DNA of 64,000 nucleotides, taken from assembly GCF_000423485.1 (NCBI RefSeq), contig NZ_AUIB01000001.1, positions 310,001 to 374,000 on the forward strand, written 5' to 3'. The translations under genes were made by a program, and so were the position numbers. Source of the DNA: Propionimicrobium lymphophilum DSM 4903 (GTDB lineage Bacteria > Actinomycetota > Actinomycetes > Propionibacteriales > Propionibacteriaceae). The notes beneath the pieces are model-generated. The model saw only the letters and a list, made by a program, of their open reading frames with translations. It searched no databases and was not told the origin of the DNA. This document shows positions 16,958-27,061 of this stretch, one piece after another. Numbering within the stretch: position 1 is the first letter of the stretch; the number at the start of each line of letters is the position of its first letter.

Positions 16958-18166
16958 GTGCAATCAGCGAAGACGAAGGGCAAAGACTTCTCCGTTGCGT
17001 CCAATAAACCGATCGACCCGGCGGTCTTGCGCAAGGATGCGTCTTTACAAAAGGCTCCAAACATTCCCCGCAGCCTAAATTTTCTACGGGCTATAAGCGT
17101 TCTCGCCTGTTTCGTTTCCAGCATGCTCGGCATCTGGTCGGCCGCGGGCTCGGATGAATTCGTCCAGTCTTTTAGCGATTCCGCGTCCAGCATCGTAGAC
17201 GTCCAGACGGTGAAGTCTGACGTCTACACGGCTGACGCGTTGGCGGCGAAAAGCATCGTGGCGGACGAAAACGACGACTATCTGCAGCCGCTTCAAGAAG
17301 CCGCAGTCATGCTTTCTCAGCAGATGAGGGACGCGCAAGCCTCCGTCGCCTTGTCAAAGCAGCTGCCAGTAGCGGCGGCCGAACTCGGCAAGCTTTCCGC
17401 CAGCGGCGACTCCCAGACTCTAAACAAGTCGAAGCAGTCTAACGATTCTGGGGTTGGCGCGGAGACGAACGCCCAGGTAAACGCTCTTTCGGACAAGATA
17501 AGTTCGCTACCCAAGGGTTCCACGTACCGCTTCATGTGGCTTCTCATGCCAATAGCTGTGTTGATTTACGTCAACGTCCGGCACGCCCAGTTGACTCGCC
17601 GGGTGTTTAACCTCGGCTTGCTCCTTGCCACGCTGCTGAGCGCCGGGAGCATGTATCTGCTTGGCACCAGCGGCCTGACTTCAGCAAAGATGGTCGGCAC
17701 GGAGCACGAGCAGGCATACGCGAGGCTACGCATTGATAGTCAGACACTAAGCGATTTCGCCATTGCAAGATCTACCGGAAACCGCGCGGTGGCGGCTGCG
17801 AGCCTCGACGCAGGAGCCCAGGAGATCTCGGAGGACTGGTCGAGACAGATCGAAGACATTTCTGCTGGGGTGCTCGTCACGGATACCAGCTTCGAGGTGC
17901 CATTCGACACCTACAAGGCTGCGCAGTCGAAGGCCGTCGAGGAGCCGAGCGCGCAGAATATTTCTGCAAGTGACGAAGCAGCAGAAGCCCTGGCTACCAA
18001 GCTTTCGCAGAAGAGCGAATCGAGCAGATCTGAAGTGAGCACACAGGCCGAAGACCAGCGACGGGCCAACAACCGAAATCGTCTTTTGGCCGTCGGGCTG
18101 AACGCTGCTGCCGTGCTGCTCGCCGGGTGGGGGCTTTCGCAGCCGCTGCGAAAGTACCTGCGATGA
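16958..18166 (+). CDS. Four-TM membrane protein with two extracytoplasmic helical loops (GlnX-like topology)
   Basis: 402 residues. Four hydrophobic segments are seen at about 43-62, 190-206, 216-237 and 376-393, leaving two large loops (63-189 and 238-375) predicted outside and rich in helix-forming Ala/Gln/Ser. This architecture resembles GlnX, the membrane partner of PknG in mycobacteria and corynebacteria, and the placement three genes before a PknG-like kinase fits; no sequence comparison could be run, so homology is unproven. GTG start; stop overlaps the next ATG (ATGA). No GlnH-type lipoprotein gene is present in the cluster. Confidence 0.7.
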   Translation: MQSAKTKGKDFSVASNKPIDPAVLRKDASLQKAPNIPRSLNFLRAISVLACFVSSMLGIWSAAGSDEFVQSFSDSASSIVDVQTVKSDVYTADALAAKSIVADENDDYLQPLQEAAVMLSQQMRDAQASVALSKQLPVAAAELGKLSASGDSQTLNKSKQSNDSGVGAETNAQVNALSDKISSLPKGSTYRFMWLLMPIAVLIYVNVRHAQLTRRVFNLGLLLATLLSAGSMYLLGTSGLTSAKMVGTEHEQAYARLRIDSQTLSDFAIARSTGNRAVAAASLDAGAQEISEDWSRQIEDISAGVLVTDTSFEVPFDTYKAAQSKAVEEPSAQNISASDEAAEALATKLSQKSESSRSEVSTQAEDQRRANNRNRLLAVGLNAAAVLLAGWGLSQPLRKYLR

Positions 18167-19257
18167 GTTACGCGTTGACCCCATCGGCCCCCGGAGCGAT
18201 CGGGCGCGGGGCGTCGCCAATGGATAACCGCAAATACCTGATCGAGTTAGGCGAGTGGTTGGGGCAACGCCGGGCCGAACTCGACGAGCTGGACGCTGCC
18301 GCACAGAAGGACAAGGATCCCGAACGCCTCGTTTCCGACATTGCGCTCGGGATGGCGCTCTGGCAGGCAATCAAGACCAGGTATCAACGGCTGCTTGCCA
18401 TCTGGGACGGCGGCAGGGTCGGGCCCAGGCAGTGCGAGGAACTCGCCAACTTAACCTGGGGCAAGCTGGACGAGGCCGACAACACCGCGGCCAGCGGGCT
18501 ATCGCTACCCGAAGCCTGCAAACTATCTGACGCGTTAACAGGCCAGTTGCGCCAGAACCTGATGATCGATCCATCCGGCAGCGAGGTGCTGGCCAGGACC
18601 CGTCAGATTCGCGCCGGGCTGGAACGAATCCGTGACCAACTAACTTTGACCTCTGGTGACGATCTGGTGCAGGCACAATCACGGTTCCAAGAACTCGACG
18701 CAAGGCTTTCCGCCGTTCTCGAACGTTCGGGCAGGGGAGCCGACGTGGGCGGTCTGCTGGGGCCGCTCGAAAACGATACCGCAAGGCTCGAACGCGACTT
18801 GATCGTCGGGGTTGCGAAGCATCAGAAGCGTCAGCAGCTTGCTTCTCCGTCTGCGCAGACGGCCGTCGCTGTCAGAGACCGCCTAGCAAAGCGGAAAAAA
18901 GACCTCGACCTTCTCGTACAAGAGGCGAGAGGTATTCCCGGCGCACCCGATCTGGTGGTCCCGGACGTCGCCGTTTTAGGTTCGGTTCCCGAAGACGAGG
19001 AGGCAATCGAGCGCTACCTCAACAGGCTGCGTCGCCTCGAGTCTGCAATGGAACAGGTGGAGCAGGCCTATAAAGAAGCGCTGACTCCGTCGCCTGGTTT
19101 GGCGCAGCTGCAGGCAGGTTTGGACGCCATCGCGGACGCAATTTCTACCGGCTTGGTGAACAGCGATCAAAAATTGTCAGAGGTCGTCGATAGCCTAGAT
19201 ACAGCAGTCGAAAACTACCGTTGCTGGCTAGCCGAACGCAGCCGGTCTGGCGAGTGA
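18163..19257 (+). CDS. Helical cytoplasmic protein of unknown function in kinase cluster
   Basis: 364 residues from the ATG at 18163, which overlaps the preceding stop by 4 bases; an in-frame ATG at 18220 is an alternative. No membrane segments. The sequence is dominated by heptad-like leucine/arginine/glutamate helices (for example RNRLRRLESAMEQVEQAYKE-like and QSRFQELDARLSAVLER), suggesting an extended helical bundle or coiled coil. Not recognised. Strict co-translation with the four-TM protein and the kinase gene 11 bases later implies it works in the same signalling complex. Confidence 0.75.
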   Translation: MSYALTPSAPGAIGRGASPMDNRKYLIELGEWLGQRRAELDELDAAAQKDKDPERLVSDIALGMALWQAIKTRYQRLLAIWDGGRVGPRQCEELANLTWGKLDEADNTAASGLSLPEACKLSDALTGQLRQNLMIDPSGSEVLARTRQIRAGLERIRDQLTLTSGDDLVQAQSRFQELDARLSAVLERSGRGADVGGLLGPLENDTARLERDLIVGVAKHQKRQQLASPSAQTAVAVRDRLAKRKKDLDLLVQEARGIPGAPDLVVPDVAVLGSVPEDEEAIERYLNRLRRLESAMEQVEQAYKEALTPSPGLAQLQAGLDAIADAISTGLVNSDQKLSEVVDSLDTAVENYRCWLAERSRSGE

Positions 19258-19268
19258 AAGGAGGCCCA

Positions 19269-21653
19269 ATGAGCGAACAAAAATGTACGCAGCCCGGTTG
19301 TCCGGGCTCAGTGGTTGATGGCTATTGCGACTACTGCGGGATGCCTCCTGGTGCCGCAAAAATTTCTATCGAAACGCCTGAGCCTATGCCGCTCAGAGCA
19401 CCGACTCGCAAAACCGTTTCGACGCCGAACAAAGCTAGTCCGCGACAGAGTGGCCCGATGGGGGTCTCGACCGGCCCATGCCCGCAGTCTTATTGCCGAG
19501 GCGAGATAATCGACGGCTACTGCAACGTCTGCGGGCAACCTCCCGTTGTGCAGCAGGTGCCAAACGTGTTGGGTGCGCCGCTGGTGGGAATCTCCAGCGA
19601 GCAGCTCGGCACCGTCGCTATCGGCTCGGCAATCGCCGGCGAAGGAGACGACAAACACCCGCTTAGCTCGTGGCAGAGTAACCGAACGCGCATCGGTGCC
19701 GGAATCACCATTGTGCCGCCCGCGCCTACGTTCGATCCGCTGGACGCGGTTATGGATAATCCAGTCGTGCCCGAGGCACGCAGGTTCTGTTCTGCATGCG
19801 GAAAATCTGTCGGGCGCGGGCAAAACGGCGCTGAGGGTGCTCAGGTAGGCACTTGCGATTCGTGCGGCACTTCATTCGATTTTCGTCCGGTGATATCGCC
19901 GGGTGAATTGGTGGCGGGTCAATACGAAGCGGTCGGCTGCCTCGCATACGGAGGCATGGGCTGGATCTACCTGGCTAGGGATAAGAACGTCTCCGACCGC
20001 TGGGTGGTGCTGAAGGGGCTGCTGAACGAATCCGATGCCGACGCCGCCGCATCCGCGAAGTCCGAGGGTAAATTCCTCGCCAAGGTAGAACACCCAATGA
20101 TCGTCGAGATCTACAACTTCGTCGCGCACGAGGGCGCCCGCTACATCGTCTTGGAATACGTTCCGGGCCGTTCCATTACCGATCTGCTGAAGAAACGCAA
20201 GGCTGAAAACGACGGCGTGCACGATCCACTGCCGCCAGACTGGGCGCTGGCTTACGTCATCGAGATCCTGCCTGCCTTCAGCTATCTGCACGATAGAGGC
20301 CTGCTGTATTGCGATTTCAAGCCCGATAATCTGATGCAGGTGCAAGATTCCCTCAAACTGATCGACCTTGGCTCTGTTCGGAGGGTCGACGACGACATCT
20401 CGCCCATCTACGGCACAGTTGGTTATCAGGCCCCGGAGGTCGCCGAGCAAGGCTGCTCCGTCGCCAGCGACATTTACACGATAGGCCGGACGCTGCTGAT
20501 GATGTGTACGGTCTTCCCAGGCTTCCAAACCGACTACGTAGACAAGCTGCCGCCCGCCGGCAAGATACCGCAGCTTTCCCAAAACGACTCGCTGTACAGA
20601 CTGGTGAAGCGGGCCTGTGCGCCCGAACCGACGGATCGGTTCCAGTCTGCCCAAATTCTGCGCGCCCAATGCTTAGGCGTGCTCAGGGAGGTCGCGGGCA
20701 GGGCGTCGGGAGGCGCTGCCATTACTTCACACGAATCGTCGCTTTTCACCACGCCCGATCTGCTTGACGAAACCGAAATCGATTGGCACATGCTGCCGCA
20801 GATCCGCGCGGACATCAACGACCCGATGCGCGAGTGGCTGACCAGACTGCCGACGAAAGACCCGTCCTCTCGGGCGAAGGCCCTCGCTAAGGCGCCGCAG
20901 CGCAGTCCGGCAGTCGTCTTGGCGGAACTCGAACTGAATCTGCAGCTCGGTAAAACTCGTCAAGTGGAACGCCTGATCAGCGAACTGAAACGGCTCGACC
21001 CTTGGGACTGGCGGGCGGTGTGGATGCAGGCGATCTCGCACGTCCAAACCGGCAATTGGCACGAGTCCGTGGCCGCATTCAACACCGTTTACGGCCAGCT
21101 GCCGGGCGAAGTGGCGCCCAAGTTCGCCCTCGCTTTGGCCTGCGAGCGAGCCGGGATGAGCCAAGTTGCCGAACAGCTTTTTGCCATTTGCGCCAGCACC
21201 GATTCCGCTTATGCAGCCGCGTGCGCATTCGCGATCGCGAGGATCAGGCTCGCCAGAGGAGACGTCCAAGGCACCCTCGACGCGCTCGACTTGGTGCCAG
21301 CGAAGTCCAGGGGATTCTCCCTGGCAAGACAAAAGCGCACGAAGCTGCTTCTGGAGCGCGGTGAGAGTCTGCCAGATCTCGCACAGGCGCTAGAGGCTGT
21401 GGGCCATTCCGACCTAAGCGAAAAGGAGCGGGCGCGGTCCCAGGTGCGCATCCTTGAGGCCGCTTTGAAGAAGCTGGAAGAATCCGGGAGCCAGCCAGGC
21501 GTGCGCATCGGTGGGCAAATTGCGACGTTAAGAAACGTCCGATCACAGCTCGAGGCCGCATATCGGGCTGCGGCGTCTTGGACTCAAGACCGCAGTGAGA
21601 GAAATAGTCTGCTTAGTAAGGCCGACACGAAAAGAAAGTGGAGCCTGTTTTGA
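19269..21653 (+). CDS. pknG: PknG-like serine/threonine protein kinase with zinc ribbons and TPR tail
   Basis: 794-residue soluble kinase. Two N-terminal zinc ribbons (C6...C23 and C71...C88, each ending DGYCxxCG), a rubredoxin-like CxxC pair (174-177 and 196-199), kinase domain about 219-490, and a helical TPR-like tail to the end. Kinase marks: glycine loop AYGGMGWIYLA, lysine 249 in VVLKG, catalytic YCDFKPDN (C-D-F instead of HRD), DLGSV instead of DFG, and GTVGYQAPE. The DLG motif plus rubredoxin site and TPR tail are hallmarks of PknG. Family PknG senses amino-acid supply and phosphorylates an FHA protein (GarA/OdhI). Here phosphatase, VWA and FHA genes follow immediately. ATG 19269 has AAAGGAGG 5 bases upstream. 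Confidence 0.92.
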   Translation: MSEQKCTQPGCPGSVVDGYCDYCGMPPGAAKISIETPEPMPLRAPTRKTVSTPNKASPRQSGPMGVSTGPCPQSYCRGEIIDGYCNVCGQPPVVQQVPNVLGAPLVGISSEQLGTVAIGSAIAGEGDDKHPLSSWQSNRTRIGAGITIVPPAPTFDPLDAVMDNPVVPEARRFCSACGKSVGRGQNGAEGAQVGTCDSCGTSFDFRPVISPGELVAGQYEAVGCLAYGGMGWIYLARDKNVSDRWVVLKGLLNESDADAAASAKSEGKFLAKVEHPMIVEIYNFVAHEGARYIVLEYVPGRSITDLLKKRKAENDGVHDPLPPDWALAYVIEILPAFSYLHDRGLLYCDFKPDNLMQVQDSLKLIDLGSVRRVDDDISPIYGTVGYQAPEVAEQGCSVASDIYTIGRTLLMMCTVFPGFQTDYVDKLPPAGKIPQLSQNDSLYRLVKRACAPEPTDRFQSAQILRAQCLGVLREVAGRASGGAAITSHESSLFTTPDLLDETEIDWHMLPQIRADINDPMREWLTRLPTKDPSSRAKALAKAPQRSPAVVLAELELNLQLGKTRQVERLISELKRLDPWDWRAVWMQAISHVQTGNWHESVAAFNTVYGQLPGEVAPKFALALACERAGMSQVAEQLFAICASTDSAYAAACAFAIARIRLARGDVQGTLDALDLVPAKSRGFSLARQKRTKLLLERGESLPDLAQALEAVGHSDLSEKERARSQVRILEAALKKLEESGSQPGVRIGGQIATLRNVRSQLEAAYRAAASWTQDRSERNSLLSKADTKRKWSLF

Positions 21654-22711
21654 ACGAGAATGAATGGCGGCAGCCGCCCTTGGTCGAAAAAGCGGACGTC
21701 GAGGCACAGCCCGAGCTCGAGGCCCATCTCGAACCAGAAGACCAGAGCGCGCCACGAGTATTTGAGAGCCAGCCCGCAAGCTGCCAAAGGTGCGGGGGAG
21801 CAATCGACGTCGACGGCTACTGCTCCAAGTGCGGTGCGAAGGCTCCGTCGATGTACGACCACGTTGAAATCCAGCCGCAAGGCTGGGTTGCGGGGGTCAG
21901 CGATCGTGGCCTTCGGCACGCAAAAAACGAGGACGGCATGCACGCAATTGCCAGCGACGAACCAGGATGCTGGGCGGCTCTGGTGGTTTGCGACGGCGTG
22001 TCCAGCGCGTCCGATTCCGACGTCGCCTCGAGGGCGGCCGCGCTGGCCGGAGCGAGCGCGCTTCAAGACCTGGCCAAAGATGTTCGAATGGTCGAGGAGA
22101 ACTCCGTGCAACTGCAAGCATCGTTCATCGCAGCCTGCGAAGCGGCAGGCGAGGCCGTGCTCGAAAATACCGACCCCGAGGACACCAATCCGCCGTCCTG
22201 CACGGTAGCGATGGCGGCAATCCAAGATGGCTCGGTGATCGCCGGTTCGGTTGGCGATTCCAGGGTCTATTGGGTCCCCGAAAACGGCGAGGTGGAGCTG
22301 CTAAGCATCGACGATTCCATCGCCCAAGAACATATTGCTGCCGGTGTCGCCCGAGAGACCGCCGAGTCAGGCCCAGACGCACACGTAATCACGCGTTGGC
22401 TCGGCAAAGACTGTCCGCAGATTCTGCCGGACGTCCACTTGATGCCTGCACAAACTAGCGCTGGTTGGCTAGTCGTCTGCAGCGACGGAGTGTGGAACTA
22501 CGCATCCGAACCGGAAGACTTTGCTGTCGTCGTGCGCCAGATAATGGCTCAGGCTGACGGGCTCGCCGAGGGCACGAAGGACCTGATCCATTGGGCCAAT
22601 CAGCAGGGTGGGATTGATAACGCGACGGCCGTCATCGCAAGGTTGGAGGGCTCGGCAGATCCGCTGGATATCCCTACCACGAAGATCGTGAGAAACGTGG
22701 AGCAGGCCTGA
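21638..22711 (+). CDS. PP2C-type serine/threonine phosphatase with N-terminal zinc ribbon
   Basis: About 357 residues. A zinc ribbon (CQRCGG...DGYCSKCG, about 49-66) precedes a PP2C domain with metal-binding aspartates in VVCDGVSS (119), SVGDSRVYW, CSDGVWNY and the terminal DNATAV block; the N-terminal RxxNEDG motif is GLRHAKNEDG. It should reverse phosphorylation by the upstream kinase. Start is uncertain: GTG 21638 or TTG 21650; the latter overlaps the kinase stop and has TGGAG 6 bases upstream. Stop overlaps the next start (TGATG). Confidence 0.9.
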   Translation: MEPVLNENEWRQPPLVEKADVEAQPELEAHLEPEDQSAPRVFESQPASCQRCGGAIDVDGYCSKCGAKAPSMYDHVEIQPQGWVAGVSDRGLRHAKNEDGMHAIASDEPGCWAALVVCDGVSSASDSDVASRAAALAGASALQDLAKDVRMVEENSVQLQASFIAACEAAGEAVLENTDPEDTNPPSCTVAMAAIQDGSVIAGSVGDSRVYWVPENGEVELLSIDDSIAQEHIAAGVARETAESGPDAHVITRWLGKDCPQILPDVHLMPAQTSAGWLVVCSDGVWNYASEPEDFAVVVRQIMAQADGLAEGTKDLIHWANQQGGIDNATAVIARLEGSADPLDIPTTKIVRNVEQA

Positions 22712-24015
22712 TGGCGGTTTATTCTTCCGAGGTTTTCCAAAACGAGTTTCTGCCCGATGGCGGCACCGACGTAAACGCGATCGTGTCTATCACCGTCGAC
22801 GATGCCGGAAAAGCGGGGTCTGATGGCGCGGCTGGTGAGATCATCATCATCGACTGCTCCGGCTCCATGGGCATGCGCACGATGTCGGCAGCGAGGTCGG
22901 CTGCAATTACCGCGATCGACAACATCCTCGACGGCACCTACTTTGCCGTTGTCTCTGGCACCCACGAGGCATTCCTTGCCTATCCGGTCGTCCAATCCGG
23001 CCCCGGAATGGTAAAGATGGACGAGTTTACGCGTCAGCAGGCCAAAGTCGCTGTGTCTCGGCTGATTGCAGACGGTGGCACGGCGATCGGTAAGTGGCTG
23101 AACCTGACGCGGGCACTGTTTTCGTCGATGGGCGATATCTTCAGCCAAAAACATGCGCTGCTGCTAACTGATGGCGCTGACGAACACGAGACGCCGGCCC
23201 AGCTCAACGCAGCCATCGAGGCCTGCCGTGGTCAGTTCCAGTGCGATTGTCGTGGCGTAGGAACCTACTGGGTGGTTTCGGAGATCCGAAAAATTTCGAA
23301 TGCGCTGATGGGCACGCTTGGTTTCATCTCCGATCCGAACCGCCTGAGCGAGGAGTTCGCTTCGATCATGCAGGCGTCCATGAACCGAGGCGTTTCCGAG
23401 GCTAATTTGCGAGTGTGGACTCCTCAGGGTGCTCAACTGCTTTTTGTGCGTCAGGTTTCTCCCGAAGTCGACGACATGACCAACAAGGGCAGGGCGGTTA
23501 GCCCGCTAGTCGTCGAGTATCCGACAGGAGCCTGGGGCGACGAAACCCGCGAATACCACGTAAGCGTGCGGATACCCGCCAAAAATATCGGGATGGAGCA
23601 GTTGGCCGCGCGTGTGCAGTTGGTGGTGGACAACCAGCCGAAAACGCAAGGGCTGGTCAAGGCTATTTGGTCTCAGAACGATAGCCTCACTGCCCAAATA
23701 AACAGCGAGGTAGCGCACTACACTGGTCAGACGGAGCTGGCCCAGACAATTCAGGAGGGGTTGGCTGCTAGAAAGGTCGGCGATCTTTCGACCGCCACGG
23801 CTCGGTTGGGCAGGGCGGTGCAGCTTGCAGACCAGACCGGAAACGACGAAGCCGCAGAAAAACTGTCTCGGGTGGTCGACGTCGTCGACATCAGCACCGG
23901 AACCGTTAGGTTGCGTCAGCAAGTAAACAAGGCTGACGAAATGGCTTTAGACACCGCATCAACGAAGACGACTCGCACCCATAATCGTGGCAAAGACGAA
24001 CAGCAGCGGCCATAA
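22711..24015 (+). CDS. TerY-like von Willebrand factor A domain protein
   Basis: 434 residues with an N-terminal VWA domain (about 10-225) holding an intact metal-ion-dependent adhesion site: DCSGSMG (about residue 48), threonine in GGTAIG and aspartate in LLTDGADEH. The remainder is a beta-rich then helical region. The set VWA + PP2C + kinase corresponds to the TerY-P triad described for Ter stress systems, so this protein probably acts as a divalent-metal-regulated scaffold or substrate. It begins within the stop of the phosphatase gene. Co-expression with TelA supports the link to Ter-type biology; function is inferred. Confidence 0.88.
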   Translation: MAVYSSEVFQNEFLPDGGTDVNAIVSITVDDAGKAGSDGAAGEIIIIDCSGSMGMRTMSAARSAAITAIDNILDGTYFAVVSGTHEAFLAYPVVQSGPGMVKMDEFTRQQAKVAVSRLIADGGTAIGKWLNLTRALFSSMGDIFSQKHALLLTDGADEHETPAQLNAAIEACRGQFQCDCRGVGTYWVVSEIRKISNALMGTLGFISDPNRLSEEFASIMQASMNRGVSEANLRVWTPQGAQLLFVRQVSPEVDDMTNKGRAVSPLVVEYPTGAWGDETREYHVSVRIPAKNIGMEQLAARVQLVVDNQPKTQGLVKAIWSQNDSLTAQINSEVAHYTGQTELAQTIQEGLAARKVGDLSTATARLGRAVQLADQTGNDEAAEKLSRVVDVVDISTGTVRLRQQVNKADEMALDTASTKTTRTHNRGKDEQQRP

Positions 24016-24033
24016 TTGGCCTCGGAGGGACAT

Positions 24034-24633
24034 ATGAGCAACGATTTTGAGAGCAAGGACACCGGCCAGTGCCCTAAGTGTGGCGTTTTCCTGACCGGTG
24101 AGGAGTCCTTCTGTATGACATGCGGCTACGACTTGAATCAGCCGGAAGAAACCGGCGGCCTGGGGCTTTGGGAGTCCCCGAAACCCGCCAGTGAGCCCGA
24201 CGAAGAACCAGCTCAGATCGAGGAGAAGCCGAGAACTAAGTGGGCGGCAGAGGTGTGGATCGACCCGGAGTGGTACCGCACCCAGTCCAGCCCCGACCAG
24301 CTGCCGTCACCGGGTCAACCCGAAATCATCGGGCTGCACGAGGACGTGATTGCGATCGGTCGTCCGTCTGCCGAACAGCCGTCTCCCCAAATCAACTGCG
24401 CAACAGATTCGGGCGTAAGTCGTCAGCACGCGCGCCTGATCAGCGATGGCAAGCGTTGGTGGGTGGAGGACGCCGGAAGCTCGAATGGGACGTTCGTGGG
24501 CGTCATAGATCAGACGTTGCCTGCCGAGCCGATCACGGGACGAGTCGAGATCGGCCCGCACCACCGCGTCTATGTCGGATCTTGGACTCGAATCGTGGTT
24601 CGCGCAGCTTTGGTGCAAGAATCTGATCTGTGA
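24034..24633 (+). CDS. FHA-domain protein with N-terminal zinc ribbon
   Basis: 199 residues. An N-terminal zinc ribbon (CPKCGV...FCMTCGYDL, about 12-33) and an acidic/proline linker lead to a C-terminal FHA domain (about 95-190) with the phosphothreonine-binding signature GRPSAE, SRQHARL and SSNGTFVG. FHA domains read phosphothreonine; this protein is the likely effector of the upstream kinase, analogous in position to GarA/OdhI, though the ETTS-type N-terminal phosphorylation motif of GarA is not apparent. ATG 24034 is preferred over an in-frame TTG at 24016 because CGGAGGG lies 4 bases upstream. Confidence 0.88.
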   Translation: MSNDFESKDTGQCPKCGVFLTGEESFCMTCGYDLNQPEETGGLGLWESPKPASEPDEEPAQIEEKPRTKWAAEVWIDPEWYRTQSSPDQLPSPGQPEIIGLHEDVIAIGRPSAEQPSPQINCATDSGVSRQHARLISDGKRWWVEDAGSSNGTFVGVIDQTLPAEPITGRVEIGPHHRVYVGSWTRIVVRAALVQESDL

Positions 24634-25406
24634 AAAACAAAGACCTGAACGAAAACCAGCTAGCCAACGACACTTTTGCCGCTAGCGCCGCTTCCGAGCG
24701 AAATGGTTCGACAGGTCGACATAGCCAGCCGAAATACGCCGACTACGGGACAGGAAACTACGCGATCCTCGTGGCGATCATGTGCATCATCGTGATCCTG
24801 AGCGGCATCGGTGGGGCAAAGGGCGTCGTATTTACTATCGGTGGCTTCGACATCATCACCGACGGAGCCTTCTTCATGTTCCCAATCGCCTACATCATGG
24901 GTGACACCGTAACTGAGCTGTACGGCAAGAAGGCGGCAACCAGAGCTGTTGCCATGGGTTTCATCACAAACGTCATCGCCGCGCTCATCTATTGGGTGAT
25001 CATCATCCTTCCCGGTTTCAGCGACGATTACGGCATCGAGAAACAACACGGCATCGAGGTCGCTCTCGGGCCCGTCTGGCAGATCGTGCTCGCCTCCATG
25101 ACAGGTTTCGCAATCGGCCAGACTGCAAACTCGGCGATCATGTGGTTCGGTAAAAAGCGCCACCTGGAGCGTCGCCTAGTTAGACGTTTGATGTCGGCAA
25201 CCGGTGTCGGCGAGCTGCTGGACACCATCGTCTTTTGCACCATTGCCGCCAGTGCTATCGGCATCTCGACGGTGGGGCAGTGGGCCAACTACACCATCTT
25301 CGGTTTCCTTTGGAAGATCCTTGTGCAGTACGCGATGATGCCCGTAACCGTAACCCTGATTAAGTGGCTGAAGAAGCGTGAACCGACTTACGCGAACGCC
25401 GAGTAG
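24630..25406 (+). CDS. Queuosine precursor transporter (YhhQ/VUT family)
   Basis: 258-residue membrane protein with six hydrophobic segments starting near residue 45. GVVFTIGGFDIITDGAFFMFP, YIMGDTVTELYG and the TGVGELLDTIVFCTIAA block are typical of the YhhQ family, which imports preQ0/preQ1 for tRNA queuosine modification. Its GTG overlaps the FHA gene's stop by 4 bases, so it is at least co-translated with the signalling cluster, although a functional connection is not obvious. The first 40 residues are hydrophilic and unusual in length. Confidence 0.85.
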   Translation: MKNKDLNENQLANDTFAASAASERNGSTGRHSQPKYADYGTGNYAILVAIMCIIVILSGIGGAKGVVFTIGGFDIITDGAFFMFPIAYIMGDTVTELYGKKAATRAVAMGFITNVIAALIYWVIIILPGFSDDYGIEKQHGIEVALGPVWQIVLASMTGFAIGQTANSAIMWFGKKRHLERRLVRRLMSATGVGELLDTIVFCTIAASAIGISTVGQWANYTIFGFLWKILVQYAMMPVTVTLIKWLKKREPTYANAE

Positions 25407-25483
25407 AAGGCGTGTAGTTGCTCGCTGGTGGCTACACCTGCTCATTTTGGAGTAGAGTTAGGCCGCGCTATTAGGAGGCATAG

Positions 25484-26767
<1,284 letters not shown>

Positions 26768-26778
26768 GCCAGAGATAA

Positions 26779-26821
26779 AAGAGCCTGTGCGTTTCGCTTT
26801 AGCTGGAGGATGCAGGCTCTT
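26779..26821 (+). terminator. Terminator after purA
   Basis: AAGAGCCTG (26779-26787) pairs with CAGGCTCTT (26813-26821); the following TAATTTAATCTTG is T-rich. The loop is long (25 bases). Confidence 0.65.
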
Positions 26822-26843
26822 AATTTAATCTTGTGTCGAATCG

Positions 26844-26894
26844 TGCTAACTGAGTTAGCTTTGTTGCTGTTGAGTGAAATTTTTTCACTCAACA
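26844..26894. repeat. Two adjacent inverted repeats upstream of the surface-protein gene
   Basis: GCTAACTGAGTTAGC (26844-26858) is a palindrome, and at 26868-26894 the 12-base arm TGTTGAGTGAAA is followed by TTT and its perfect complement. They may be a second terminator or operator sites; the AT-rich block starts here. Confidence 0.5.
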
Positions 26895-27015
26895 GGTCAA
26901 TTGCTGATGACGCGGTGCGCTGTTTCGCACTAAATGATTAAGAAGTTCTCGGTACAAAGTGGTTTGGGGGGCGTAACAGTTTCCGTCAGAATTTTTTTAG
27001 GCCTGGCAGAAACTA

Positions 27016-27059
27016 TTACAGTTGTTTAATTGGCTTATATATTCACCTTCAGGGGGGGG
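27016..27059 (+). promoter_or_regulatory. Promoter region and G8 ribosome-binding tract of the surface-protein gene
   Basis: A candidate promoter TTACAG (27016-27021) and TATATT (27038-27043) lies just before a run of eight G residues (27052-27059). The G run, preceded by A, is the only Shine-Dalgarno-like sequence and ends 2 bases before the GTG start. Homopolymeric G tracts slip during replication, so the tract could switch translation efficiency. Confidence 0.5.
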
Positions 27060-27061
27060 CA

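Noticed and set aside
25410-25445. Terminator after the YhhQ-type gene
   Set aside because: GTGTAG/CTACAC can pair but the stem is short and no T-run follows; left unassigned.
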